Positions 12,052-19,104 of a DNA stretch of 64,000 nucleotides are shown here, piece after piece. The DNA lies in the IMG/VR virus record IMGVR_UViG_3300022746_000016, positions 62,001 to 126,000 of that record. One strand, given 5' to 3'. The DNA comes from a virus. The notes beneath the pieces were generated by a model, which was not told the DNA's origin, did no database searches, and worked only from the letters and a program-made list of their open reading frames with translations. A program made the translations under genes and the position numbers. Position 1 is the first letter of the stretch. The number at the start of each line of letters is the position of its first letter.

Positions 12052-12128
12052 CGACTTAGGTAATACTAACAGGGCGGTCGATATCGGCGTTAGCCAAATC
12101 ACTTACCCCGACTTTCTAACCTAAGTCG
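12052..12128 (-). ncRNA. structured leader RNA at the 5' end of the tRNA array
   Basis: 9-bp closing stem CGACTTAGG/CCTAAGTCG with an inner CTAAC/GTTAG helix. It is the first structured segment after the promoter at 12198. Confidence 0.55.
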
Positions 12129-12197
12129 CAATAAAAACTGGTACAGATTTTTAAAGATCTAAAGATGTCGCTAAAGAGCAGAGCATCCGAGGTATTG

Positions 12198-12226
12198 ATT
12201 ATACATCAGCTAAGATATAAAGTCAA
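12198..12226 (-). promoter_or_regulatory. sigma70 promoter, likely main start of the tRNA array
   Basis: TTGACT, 17 bases, TATAAT; start near 12191, reading into the leader and tRNA-Gln. Confidence 0.9.
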
Positions 12227-12306
12227 CACCTATTTTTAGTAACCTTCACTTTCGTGGGGTTTCTAAGGACAAGTCAAAAATAATTTCTAACTCAACCTAA
12301 GACGTA

Positions 12307-12335
12307 ATCTTACATCACATCAGCGTTAGTGTCAA
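12307..12335 (-). promoter_or_regulatory. sigma70 promoter, second of a tandem set
   Basis: TTGACA, 17 bases, TAAGAT. Its leader holds a small hairpin (about 12243-12258) related to the one after the third promoter. Confidence 0.8.
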
Positions 12336-12405
12336 CAACTTTCTGAAAGACCTTACTAACAGTAGGGTTTCTTTCTTCATCGTTCTTCACACTAACTAAG
12401 CATTG

Positions 12406-12434
12406 ATTATACAGCACAAGTGCTTTACTGTCAA
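12406..12434 (-). promoter_or_regulatory. sigma70 promoter, third of a tandem set
   Basis: TTGACA, 17 bases, TATAAT. Leader hairpin CCTTACT/AGTAGGG (about 12354-12370) differs from the next module by compensatory changes. Confidence 0.9.
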
Positions 12435-12475
12435 CACCTTCTTTAAAGACCCCACATCGTGGTAGACTATAAAGC

Positions 12476-12508
12476 AAAAAACCCTCGAGATTCACATCTT
12501 CGAGGGTT
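12476..12508 (-). terminator. rho-independent terminator
   Basis: 8-bp stem ACCCTCGA/TCGAGGGT followed by at least five T on the minus strand; it ends the transcript of the 36-aa gene and separates it from the tandem promoters. Confidence 0.88.
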
Positions 12509-12530
12509 TTGGTAAAGAGACTAAGTTCTC

Positions 12531-12641
12531 TTACTTCTTCTTACCAAAACCCTTCGTATCCTCAATCGCATAGCCAGAACCTTCTACAAATGATGGGCGT
12601 GTGCTTGTCCATCCGTTATTCAACGGTAGCTGTTTATGCAT
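12531..12641 (-). CDS. small hypothetical protein (36 aa)
   Basis: MHKQLPLNNGWTSTRP followed by an acidic-aromatic stretch and a Lys-rich end. Between a promoter (12673) and a terminator, so it is an independent unit. No clear RBS; an in-frame ATG at 12662 would add seven residues and sit close to the predicted transcript start. Coding potential is judged from the compact promoter-ORF-terminator layout. Confidence 0.6.
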   Translation of the reverse strand: MHKQLPLNNGWTSTRPSFVEGSGYAIEDTKGFGKKK

Positions 12642-12672
12642 ATTGGAACAAGAGAGTCTCATAGTAGAAAGA

Positions 12673-12701
12673 ATTATATCCTAAAAGTTGATTGAAGACA
12701 A
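12673..12701 (-). promoter_or_regulatory. sigma70-like promoter for the 36-aa gene
   Basis: TTGTCT, 17 bases, TATAAT; predicted start about 12666. Confidence 0.65.
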
Positions 12702-12811
12702 GCAGTTTTTAACCACCTGTAGATCTATTTAGACAAAATTTTAGCTCAGATTGAACTTTTTGTCAAGTATTTTGAATTTATTTTTGGGAGGGCATCCCAA
12801 CCGAAGATAAG

Positions 12812-12840
12812 AGTATACATCAAGTAGATTTGCAAGTCAA
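12812..12840 (-). promoter_or_regulatory. sigma70 promoter at the 3' end of the dCMP deaminase gene
   Basis: TTGACT, 17 bases, TATACT; reads toward the 36-aa gene. Confidence 0.8.
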
Positions 12841-13268
12841 CACTTTTCTGTCTCGATGTTACACTTCACTAGAAAGTTTAACCCATCTTCATTGCGGTAG
12901 GAGTTGCGGTAGTAGACATGCTTGATGCCAGCACCATAGATTAGCTTGGCACACTCAACACAAGGAGCATGAGTAACAAAGATAGAAGCACCTTCTCCAG
13001 AGTCTGCAGACTTTGCCAACTTAGAGATGGCGTTGGCTTCTGCATGGATAACTTCTTTCTTGGTCACAATCTCTGCAACCTTTGTCTGAGGGTTCACGTA
13101 CTCGAACTCACAGTTGTTATCCCAACCTGCTGGTGTACCATTGTAGCCGATTGAAGTGATGCGTTCATCTTTTACGACTACCGCACCAACCTGCAATCGC
13201 TTGGCACTGGACAACTTGGCGAATCGCTCCGCTGTGTCCATAAATGCTTCTATCCACTTTTGTTTCAT
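12837..13268 (-). CDS. cd: dCMP deaminase
   Basis: 143 aa, close to the usual size of phage dCMP deaminases. Zinc motifs HAEANAI (about 75-81) and PCVECA (about 101-106) are intact, with Glu of HAE as the proton shuttle. It makes dUMP for thymidylate synthesis and fits with ThyX and RNR in this window. Its ATG overlaps the stop of the 76-aa gene upstream (ATGA-type), so it is translationally coupled in that operon. Confidence 0.93.
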   Translation of the reverse strand: MKQKWIEAFMDTAERFAKLSSAKRLQVGAVVVKDERITSIGYNGTPAGWDNNCEFEYVNPQTKVAEIVTKKEVIHAEANAISKLAKSADSGEGASIFVTHAPCVECAKLIYGAGIKHVYYRNSYRNEDGLNFLVKCNIETEKC

Positions 13269-13495
13269 AATCTCATAATCCTGTCAAGCACTTCATTGGC
13301 TTCTTTCATTCCATCTTCTTCCATCTCATCGTCGAACAATTCATCCTTGGCCAACTGTATCATAACCAAGACTCGCATAGCATCATCTTGGTTCATACTG
13401 TCCAGCATCATTTTGAATTCGTCTTCGTGAAGACTTAAAAGAAAGAGAAGAAACTCTCTGTCTTCATCTTCAAGATGTCGCACTTTTCTTTTCAA
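13265..13495 (-). CDS. hypothetical acidic protein (76 aa)
   Basis: Strongly acidic (many Asp/Glu) helical protein with no recognised motif. It overlaps the upstream gene by 26 bases and the downstream deaminase by four, typical of a real member of a tight phage operon. Confidence 0.65.
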   Translation of the reverse strand: MKRKVRHLEDEDREFLLFLLSLHEDEFKMMLDSMNQDDAMRVLVMIQLAKDELFDDEMEEDGMKEANEVLDRIMRL

Positions 13496-13892
13496 CTTGT
13501 GGTAAGAAGCCAGCCTCAGTTACAAGTTTAAGGGTAATCTTCTTAAACATCTTATGCAACACTTGGTCTTTAATAGCAATTAACACTTCAGCTTCTTCAG
13601 GATGTACACCTTCTAACAGAGAGATGAACAAGCCTTCACGCTTCAATGGTTTCAAGTCAGCACGACAGAAGACGTATAGACGACGCATCTCACTAAAGAG
13701 ATTCGTTGGTGTCATACCCATCGGTTCAGCAGCTGGCTTGTAAGGTGGTGTACCTTCTGGAAGAATCATCTTCTTCTTCGGGTCGAATGCGTACTCGAAA
13801 GCAAGTTTCAGTACAGCGTCACCTCTATATTTTTCAATCTGCTTTGGATCATCGTTGATCTCTGCAAGCATCTGTGTTAAGTATTTTCTCAT
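13470..13892 (-). CDS. conserved T4-like phage protein (DUF6433-like)
   Basis: 140 aa. The pattern of MRKYLTQMLAEIN, then YAFDPKKKMILPEGTPPYKP, then LEGVHPEEAEVLIAIKDQ, matches a widespread family of unknown function in T4-like phages; I recall it as DUF6433. No catalytic motif. First gene of the operon leading to dCMP deaminase. The family name rests on memory of the pattern. Confidence 0.75.
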   Translation of the reverse strand: MRKYLTQMLAEINDDPKQIEKYRGDAVLKLAFEYAFDPKKKMILPEGTPPYKPAAEPMGMTPTNLFSEMRRLYVFCRADLKPLKREGLFISLLEGVHPEEAEVLIAIKDQVLHKMFKKITLKLVTEAGFLPQVEKKSATS

Positions 13893-13916
13893 TAAAAGTC
13901 CTCAAATTTTAAAATT

Positions 13917-13924
13917 ACTAAATA
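13917..13924 (+). promoter_or_regulatory. variant late box ACTAAATA
   Basis: Two bases off TATAAATA. T4 spacing gives a start at 13930, exactly the first base of the conserved hairpin. Confidence 0.5.
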
Positions 13925-13929
13925 ATGGT

Positions 13930-13959
13930 GTAGGTCACGAGATTGCCGTCTCTACCTAT
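13930..13959 (+). promoter_or_regulatory. 5'-UTR hairpin, copy 2 of 3
   Basis: Outer stem GTAGGT/ACCTAT (one G-U) around the invariant inner stem-loop. The downstream sequence to ATG is the same as copy 1, including the RBS. Confidence 0.8.
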
Positions 13960-13984
13960 TCTAACATAAAAGGACTATGCCAGC

Positions 13985-14509
13985 ATGTATACTTATACAC
14001 CAAATGAAGACCCAGTCTTCGAATCTCTAAAAACAACGTTTCCCGACTACTCTAAACTAGAGCCATTACTTCCATACACCAATATTGGTCCAAAGTTATT
14101 TGGCGACTGTAATGGTATGTATGGTAGGTCACACACAAAGAAATCTATAAAACTCATGAGCGACGCAAGACTAGGTAAAATATCAGTTAAAGACTCTAAT
14201 GGAATCACATATAGCGTTTGTAAAGATGACCCAAAATACTTATCGGGTGAACTTGTAGGAATCGCTAAAGGTATGATTTCGGTTAAAGACTCTAGTGGGA
14301 ACAAATTCCTAGTTAGTAAAAACGACCCTCGCTATCTATCAGGTGAACTTGTAGGTGTAGCAAAGGGATCAAGATACAAACAGAAAGTGCCAAGTCCACT
14401 TAAAGGAACATTCCTAGCTAAGGATAGAGATGGTAACATGTGTAGAATAACTAAACAAGACCCTCGCTATCTATCAGGTGAACTTAAACACTTCAGAAGT
14501 AAGTTTTAA
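13985..14509 (+). CDS. homing-type DNA-binding protein with three repeats, no nuclease core
   Basis: 174 aa. A NUMOD3-like segment (MYGRSHTKKSIKLMSDARLGK, about 42-62) is followed by three copies of a ~30-residue repeat ending DDPKYLSGEL, NDPRYLSGEL and QDPRYLSGEL. Such repeats form the DNA-recognition tail of phage HNH and GIY-YIG enzymes. No catalytic domain is present, so this is a truncated homing enzyme or a stand-alone DNA binder. It sits on the minority strand between two minus-strand operons and overlaps the end of the RNase H gene by four bases. Confidence 0.75.
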   Translation: MYTYTPNEDPVFESLKTTFPDYSKLEPLLPYTNIGPKLFGDCNGMYGRSHTKKSIKLMSDARLGKISVKDSNGITYSVCKDDPKYLSGELVGIAKGMISVKDSSGNKFLVSKNDPRYLSGELVGVAKGSRYKQKVPSPLKGTFLAKDRDGNMCRITKQDPRYLSGELKHFRSKF

Positions 14510-15399
14510 AAATCTTCCAGATCATCTAACAACAGACGACATTTATGCGTGATCAAGTAGCTCATGATCGACATTTTATCACCTGTCGGTTTGTTATTTA
14601 GATATGTTACAACGATCTCTTCATCCACATCTGGTGGAATGTTATCGAATGCTACAAGGACAGAGTTACGTTTCCAGTTACGGCGTTCATCGTCATTACG
14701 ACAAGCATCGTACCCAAGTTCAATGAACTCAGCAAGACGTTTGGCAGAGACTGGCTTCTGACGCTCACCAATAACAAATACATCGTCTTTGGACAAGATG
14801 TTAGGGATACCATCACCAGCATCACCCTTAACGATATGCTCGATCATAAACTCTTGGATCTCTTTCTTAGTGGCATTGATGTACTTCTTGAGCATCGGTG
14901 ACCACTGGTTCACGTTCGGATAGAGTTGCAGTTGTTTGAAGTCTTTATCAGAAGAAAGAATCAGAACCTTCTGAGACTCTTCAACAAGCCCTTCTTGGAC
15001 TAACTGATTGGTCTGAACCCACTTCGTCATAACAGCAATCACATCATCGGCTTCAGCACGATCAACGTGAATAACTCGATATGGGAAATGTTTGGCGATG
15101 TCTTCACGCAACTCAGTGAGTGTATCAAAGATGAGTTTCCAATCTAGATCAGAAGCATCACGGTTCTTTTTACGAGAGGCTTTGTAGAATTCAAAGTATT
15201 CTTTGCGCCAGTACTTACGACCATCGCAACAGATTACAATCTCTCCATACTCTTTACCATACTTCTTTTTGTATGACTTGATCGTTGAAAGAGTTACGTG
15301 ACGAATAAGGTTCTTAACCTCAGACTCAGTACCCTTCAACTCTCGTTGGAATGTCAAGATGGTGCTAAGCGCCACCTGACTGTAATCAATTAGTATCAT
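14506..15399 (-). CDS. rnh: RNase H, 5'-3' exonuclease (FEN family)
   Basis: 297 aa, close to the 305 of T4 RNase H. N-terminal MILIDYSQVALS, CCDGRKYWRKEYFEFYKASR near 65, AEADDVIAVM near 125, and SSDKDFKQL plus DAGDGIPNI supply the acidic metal ligands of the FEN/5'-nuclease fold. It removes RNA primers from lagging strands. I chose the ATG at 15399, which shares TAATG with the upstream stop and has GGAG eight bases before it; the longer frame from 15423 lacks support. Confidence 0.92.
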   Translation of the reverse strand: MILIDYSQVALSTILTFQRELKGTESEVKNLIRHVTLSTIKSYKKKYGKEYGEIVICCDGRKYWRKEYFEFYKASRKKNRDASDLDWKLIFDTLTELREDIAKHFPYRVIHVDRAEADDVIAVMTKWVQTNQLVQEGLVEESQKVLILSSDKDFKQLQLYPNVNQWSPMLKKYINATKKEIQEFMIEHIVKGDAGDGIPNILSKDDVFVIGERQKPVSAKRLAEFIELGYDACRNDDERRNWKRNSVLVAFDNIPPDVDEEIVVTYLNNKPTGDKMSIMSYLITHKCRLLLDDLEDF

Positions 15400-16502
15400 T
15401 AAAATGCTCCAAGCAAAATACATTCTTCGTTAACTCGACCATTCGGCACAGTAGGCTTTGTGGTGATTTTCTTTAGTGCACCATTCAGTGCACGCTTACC
15501 TAACGCAAGACCCTTGAAGAATTCTTCTGGCTTGCGGAGCATAAGTGTCTTGGACTCTTTGATATCGAATCCAAGGATTGTTGTACCCTTGACTGACAGT
15601 GTACCACCATCAGACTTGTACACAGTGACCTTACGGTACTTGGTGTTATACACCCACAATTCAGTGGAGGTGATAATGTCTTCTGGCTTGCAAGACTTCA
15701 GTTTAAGTTCTGGGAACTCACGCATGAACTTCATCTTGGACACTAGCTTGGTAGGAGACACTGCTTTACGTTTACGTGGAGCACGATTAGCCTTAGCAGT
15801 CTGAACTTGTTGTTGGCAGTCAGAGACGATCTCTTCCAAGAAGGTCAAGAACTTCTTTAGTTCTCGCTTTGTGAAGTTGGAGTAACCCTCAACCAATTGC
15901 TTGTCGTCTCCATCAAGTGCTTCTTTGACTTCTGGAATACGTCCTGCGAAGAAATCACCGATACGTTTTGCGATGGGTGCTGCGACTTGGTTTGCAGCAA
16001 GGTAACTCTTTGTAGAGAATTTAGAGGATTTTGTTGTTGTGAACTCATCGATGGCACCTTCAATCTCACCAGCCAACTCATGGGCTTTTTCGTCCATGCG
16101 GTCTTGGATTGATACTGTTGCCACTGGAACAGCAACTGTTTTATCTTCTTTAATCTTTTGGGGTAATGCTTCTTTGCGGATGATGTGATTAACCATATTG
16201 TCAATGGTCTTCATGTGGTCATCGCTAAGTACATTTTCGTTTGACACGAGACGACAGAGCACACCAAGTTGGCGAACATCATAGTCATCTGCTTTATTGA
16301 TAGCAAGAACTTCTTTCTTCTTGCCGAGTTTTGCGAAGTATTCCAAAGCGAATTTGCGAATCTTCTTCTCATCTAGGTTATCACGATACCAAACCAAGGC
16401 GTTGGTCAGGGAAACATTATAGTTGTCCTGATCCAACATTGGTTCATCGATAGTCTTACGCAGGGTTGCGTGTGCTTTTGCACGTTTTGCGGTAGTCGCC
16501 AT
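15399..16502 (-). CDS. hypothetical protein (367 aa), T4-like replication region
   Basis: Basic protein without a motif I recognise. The N-terminal half is helical; the region near residues 235-250 (APRKRKAVSPTK) is a basic linker, and the C-terminal third looks beta-rich. It is coupled by TAATG to RNase H and has a promoter 20 bases upstream, so it is expressed early with RNase H. Proteins in this position exist in marine T4-like phages, but I cannot name a function. Confidence 0.8.
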   Translation of the reverse strand: MATTAKRAKAHATLRKTIDEPMLDQDNYNVSLTNALVWYRDNLDEKKIRKFALEYFAKLGKKKEVLAINKADDYDVRQLGVLCRLVSNENVLSDDHMKTIDNMVNHIIRKEALPQKIKEDKTVAVPVATVSIQDRMDEKAHELAGEIEGAIDEFTTTKSSKFSTKSYLAANQVAAPIAKRIGDFFAGRIPEVKEALDGDDKQLVEGYSNFTKRELKKFLTFLEEIVSDCQQQVQTAKANRAPRKRKAVSPTKLVSKMKFMREFPELKLKSCKPEDIITSTELWVYNTKYRKVTVYKSDGGTLSVKGTTILGFDIKESKTLMLRKPEEFFKGLALGKRALNGALKKITTKPTVPNGRVNEECILLGAF

Positions 16503-16529
16503 AGGTTCTTAGCCTCCAATTAATAATAT

Positions 16530-16558
16530 ATTATACCGCAATTCGGGTTAAGTGTCAA
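16530..16558 (-). promoter_or_regulatory. sigma70 promoter
   Basis: TTGACA, 17 bases, TATAAT; overlaps the end of dsbA and drives 15399-16502 and rnh. Confidence 0.9.
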
Positions 16559-16815
16559 GCACTTTTTTGGACTCCAGTGACCTCCTCGTACAGCGTCTCG
16601 AAGTCCTCATGGTCTTGCAACTCCTGAGTGAAGTTCTGCTTGTGGTAAGTCTTTGCAATCTTATTGATGATTTTCTTTGGGAGTTGGAACTCAGCATTGA
16701 GTTCTTTCACGATCTCTCGAATCAAATCAGACTCGGCTTCTTTTCGAGTCATTGAGTTGCTAATCTCTTGGATAGCGTCTTTAAACTTTTTACGGTCTGC
16801 TGGGGATGAAATCAT
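16555..16815 (-). CDS. dsbA: DsbA-like double-strand DNA-binding protein
   Basis: 86 aa, T4 DsbA being 89. It shares the helical layout and the C-terminal LPKKIINKIAKTYHKQNF...LYEEVTG pattern. T4 DsbA binds late-promoter DNA and helps late transcription; in T4 it is also next to rnh. The assignment is by size, position and partial pattern, so it is moderately firm. Confidence 0.75.
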   Translation of the reverse strand: MISSPADRKKFKDAIQEISNSMTRKEAESDLIREIVKELNAEFQLPKKIINKIAKTYHKQNFTQELQDHEDFETLYEEVTGVQKSA

Positions 16816-16823
16816 ATATGTCC

Positions 16824-17345
16824 TTAATCACATGATGAAGAAGATGAGCCACTGTCAGAAGAACTGTAACTCGAAGAAGAATCACTAGATGAGTAGCTAG
16901 AGTAAGAGCTAGACGAACTAGAAGATTCGTAAGAAGATGGAGAGTACGATGGAGTTGGAGTGATAGTCGGTGTATCATTATCCCAACGAACAGAACCAGA
17001 AACAGTATCAGAAGGACTGTTCAGAGCATTCTGAAGAATCATTGCAGTAAGAATATCACCACTATCATCGTTGTAGATCATAGTACGATCGTCAGAGTAA
17101 CGACGACGATGAGCAAGAGTCTCATTTACCTTAGTGGCAGAAACTGGAGTTGGGGTTGTAGCCCAGTTAGCCAGTTTCGATCGACGGTCAGCACGTGCTT
17201 GACGAATACGCTCGTTGTTTTCTTCAATCTCACGCATCACACGATCGTGTCGTTCTTTCTCAAGACGAGCACTACGACGATGAGCCCAAAAGATGGCAGC
17301 GCAAAGAGCACCGAACGCTAATGCGAATGCAATTTCATATTCCAT
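16824..17345 (-). CDS. membrane-anchored protein with long Ser/Tyr-rich tail
   Basis: 173 aa. N-terminal membrane helix (about 5-22), a charged coiled segment (about 24-60), a Thr/Pro linker, then about 40 residues almost only Ser, Tyr and Asp, ending SSSSSCD. The tail is disordered and low complexity. RBS AAGG seven bases upstream. It is followed by further small membrane genes, suggesting a cell-envelope role, but no function is known to me. Confidence 0.75.
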   Translation of the reverse strand: MEYEIAFALAFGALCAAIFWAHRRSARLEKERHDRVMREIEENNERIRQARADRRSKLANWATTPTPVSATKVNETLAHRRRYSDDRTMIYNDDSGDILTAMILQNALNSPSDTVSGSVRWDNDTPTITPTPSYSPSSYESSSSSSSYSSYSSSDSSSSYSSSDSGSSSSSCD

Positions 17346-17347
17346 GT

Positions 17348-17527
17348 TTAAGCCTTAAACTTAGCTTCACCACGGAAGAACATACCCAACACAACCACAG
17401 CACACCAAGTATCAAACGACACTGGAATTGCAGCAACTGGGAACAACATGTTCACTGACCAGATAACAGCCAAGGGGAACAACACGACCAATGCAATGGC
17501 CATCAACAAAATCAAAATTTTACCCAT
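17348..17527 (-). CDS. small membrane protein (59 aa)
   Basis: Two hydrophobic helices (about 3-25 and 35-52) and a charged end FRGEAKFKA. I use the ATG at 17527 with AAGG nine bases upstream; a GTG at 17536 would add three residues. Stop codon lies two bases before the next gene. Function unknown; holin-like size but no supporting evidence. Confidence 0.7.
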   Translation of the reverse strand: MGKILILLMAIALVVLFPLAVIWSVNMLFPVAAIPVSFDTWCAVVVLGMFFRGEAKFKA

Positions 17528-17539
17528 AATAATCACCTT

Positions 17540-17803
17540 TTAAAAAGAAATAACTGACATCAAACGGAAAGAGCGCCATTCACCTTTGTCGAGATCGAAT
17601 GCCCGAACAGCGGATCCAACAGTGCTGGCACTTTGCGCCTCTGTTGACTTTGGTCGCTTGTCGAGTGGAATTTTAGACTCGACAAGGGTGCATCGCATGG
17701 TACGCTCTGTACCATCGGCTTTTGTGAATTTGACGGTTGCTTCGTCAGTGCGCAGTTTTTCAAGAATTGCCTCTTTTAGTGGATCAAGGTTAATATCACT
17801 CAT
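17540..17803 (-). CDS. Sm-like/SH3-barrel protein (WYL_2, DUF2693-like)
   Basis: 87 aa. EATVKFTKADGTERTMRCTLVESKIP in the middle and AFDLDKGEWRSFRLMSVISF at the end are characteristic of a phage family with an Sm-like beta barrel related to WYL domains. Probably binds nucleic acid or a small ligand; not tested. It follows the 78-aa gene with an eight-base overlap. Confidence 0.8.
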   Translation of the reverse strand: MSDINLDPLKEAILEKLRTDEATVKFTKADGTERTMRCTLVESKIPLDKRPKSTEAQSASTVGSAVRAFDLDKGEWRSFRLMSVISF

Positions 17804-18032
17804 CAAATCTTTCCTTCATATTATATAAAAACGGTTTAAAAAACTCTTCAAATTCACGGTTAGTGAAGAACATCTGGTACTTGTTGTCTAGAATGTAATC
17901 ACCAGTATCATCAGGCAGTTGTTTTCGAAGTGTAACCTCAATGACATCATAGTCGTGTTCGATCACATCAACGCTAGTCATAAGACCAGCACGAAACAAC
18001 TCACCCTTGTAAAGAACTTTGCTCTCTTTCAT
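17796..18032 (-). CDS. hypothetical protein (78 aa)
   Basis: Begins MKESKVLYKGELFRAG, ends MKERFDE; mixed alpha/beta, no known motif. The start at 18032 is preferred because the longer frame would use the antisense-like start inside the neighbouring gene. It overlaps the 47-aa gene upstream by 32 bases and the Sm-like gene downstream by eight. Confidence 0.7.
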   Translation of the reverse strand: MKESKVLYKGELFRAGLMTSVDVIEHDYDVIEVTLRKQLPDDTGDYILDNKYQMFFTNREFEEFFKPFLYNMKERFDE

Positions 18033-18144
18033 AAGACTCTTTCTTGTGTTTAGCTTTGCGTGTGTACTTAACCTTGCTCTCAACTACACGCATGCGGTAC
18101 TTGGGAGTTCGAAGGTCTTTTGCGACCAGATCTCTAGGTTTCAT
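18001..18144 (-). CDS. small basic conserved phage protein (47 aa)
   Basis: MKPRDLVAKDLRTPKYRMRVVESK then KYTRKAKHKK: a short Arg/Lys-rich protein that I know as a conserved T4-like phage family of unknown function. It was hidden because another frame covers the same region. The promoter at 18151-18179 puts the transcript start at or next to the ATG, so the mRNA may be leaderless. Likely nucleic-acid binding by charge. Confidence 0.8.
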   Translation of the reverse strand: MKPRDLVAKDLRTPKYRMRVVESKVKYTRKAKHKKESYEREQSSLQG

Positions 18145-18150
18145 ACTTTT

Positions 18151-18179
18151 ATTATACGCCATAACTTTTTACAAAGCAA
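18151..18179 (-). promoter_or_regulatory. sigma70 promoter with almost no leader
   Basis: TTGCTT, 17 bases, TATAAT; only six bases separate the -10 box from the ATG at 18144. Confidence 0.8.
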
Positions 18180-18182
18180 CTT

Positions 18183-18341
18183 TCATTGTAGTGTCTCGTG
18201 AGTTGCAAACGGTGTTACCCTGTCTGCGATTAGTTCAAAAAGTAGTTCTTCTACTTCTTGTAATTCTTCCATGGTGACTGCCGTTGCAGGTAGTTCACCA
18301 GCCATAACCTTTAGCATTACTGCTTGACGATCTTCTGTCAT
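18183..18341 (-). CDS. small hypothetical protein (52 aa)
   Basis: MTEDRQAVMLKVMAGELPATAVTMEELQEVEELLFELIADRV: acidic helices, no motif. ATG follows the upstream stop by one base. Likely part of the operon started at 19017. Confidence 0.65.
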   Translation of the reverse strand: MTEDRQAVMLKVMAGELPATAVTMEELQEVEELLFELIADRVTPFATHETLQ

Positions 18342-18342
18342 C

Positions 18343-18606
18343 TTATTTCCCGATGTTGGACCACTTGGCAAGTTTTTGTTTCTTAGCTACACCAGCTTGT
18401 GCAACAGCCTGTCCATCGACGATACCTCTCTCGATCATCAATTCAATCATACAAAGCAAGTCACCAAGTTCTTCTTCTAGGTGTTGCTTGTTAGATTTAC
18501 CATTGTGTTCGCTGTCCATACCGAAACGAAATACCTTGCTAATCGCTTGGGTTACTTCGGCACATTCTTCTTGTCCGATAAGCAAAATCTCATCTGTCTC
18601 ATTCAT
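18343..18606 (-). CDS. MazG-like nucleotide pyrophosphohydrolase
   Basis: 87 aa. Helical, with metal-binding Glu/Asp pattern GQEECAEVTQAISKVFRFG and HLEEELGDLLCMIELM, as in MazG-type all-alpha NTP pyrophosphohydrolases. Phage forms hydrolyse (p)ppGpp-like or unusual dNTPs. Start at 18606 overlaps the kinase gene stop. The set of Glu/Asp residues is complete, so an active enzyme is plausible. Confidence 0.8.
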   Translation of the reverse strand: MNETDEILLIGQEECAEVTQAISKVFRFGMDSEHNGKSNKQHLEEELGDLLCMIELMIERGIVDGQAVAQAGVAKKQKLAKWSNIGK

Positions 18607-18985
18607 ACAATTCTCCAATGTCATATTCAAAACGATCTGCCATACGCTTCAGAGTTTCCTCTGGAACGTTGTGAACAGAACCGAATGAGTTCTGACACAG
18701 AATAACAGTTGGAATTATACCAAATTCTTTTGCAATGTCAAAGTAAGGTTGTAACTCTTTCTTAGTAGTGAATGTGTTAGACACTACAGGAGAGAAGCCA
18801 CGAGTCAACAGCTTGCGTGTTTCATCTTGACACCACTTGTGGGCTTCGCCCAGCTTCGCTACATCGAATGCGTAGTCTTTTCCCCAGAACTGGTCTGTTT
18901 CCAGATGCCAGTACCATCCGATCAAGTTCTTAGCTAAAGTGGACTTACCAGAACCTGGAAGACCACGAATCAATAACAGTTTCAT
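18599..18985 (-). CDS. P-loop nucleotide/polynucleotide kinase-like protein
   Basis: 128 aa. Walker A GLPGSGKST at 9-17, ETDQFW at about 34 as the acidic substrate motif, VVSNTFTTKKEL in the middle and a short lid. It resembles the compact AAA_33 kinases related to the T4 Pnk kinase domain. The substrate (nucleotide, RNA end or small molecule) cannot be told. Served by the promoter at 19017. Confidence 0.82.
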   Translation of the reverse strand: MKLLLIRGLPGSGKSTLAKNLIGWYWHLETDQFWGKDYAFDVAKLGEAHKWCQDETRKLLTRGFSPVVSNTFTTKKELQPYFDIAKEFGIIPTVILCQNSFGSVHNVPEETLKRMADRFEYDIGELYE

Positions 18986-19016
18986 ATTTATTCCTCAATG
19001 AACCCTAACACAGTGA

Positions 19017-19045
19017 ATTATGCCCTAAGTCAAGTGTTTTGTCAA
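19017..19045 (-). promoter_or_regulatory. sigma70 promoter
   Basis: TTGACA, 17 bases, CATAAT; drives the kinase, MazG-like and 52-aa genes. Confidence 0.85.
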
Positions 19046-19054
19046 GGGATAAAT

Positions 19055-19079
19055 GAAAACCCCTCTTTGCAGAGGGGTT
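19055..19079 (-). terminator. rho-independent terminator
   Basis: 9-bp stem AACCCCTCT/AGAGGGGTT with TTTTC after it on the minus strand, directly downstream of the DUF4337-like gene. Confidence 0.85.
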
Positions 19080-19104
19080 ATTCTGGTTAGAGAAAACTAA
19101 AGTA

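Noticed and set aside
12724-12731. CTAAATA boxes as general late promoters
   Set aside because: The 7-mer also occurs several times inside coding regions, so only those with good spacing to a start were listed, with low confidence.
16824-16980. Repeat-rich tract as CRISPR or tandem repeat array
   Set aside because: It is a Ser-codon-rich coding segment without regular repeat-spacer spacing. No CRISPR array was seen anywhere in the window.
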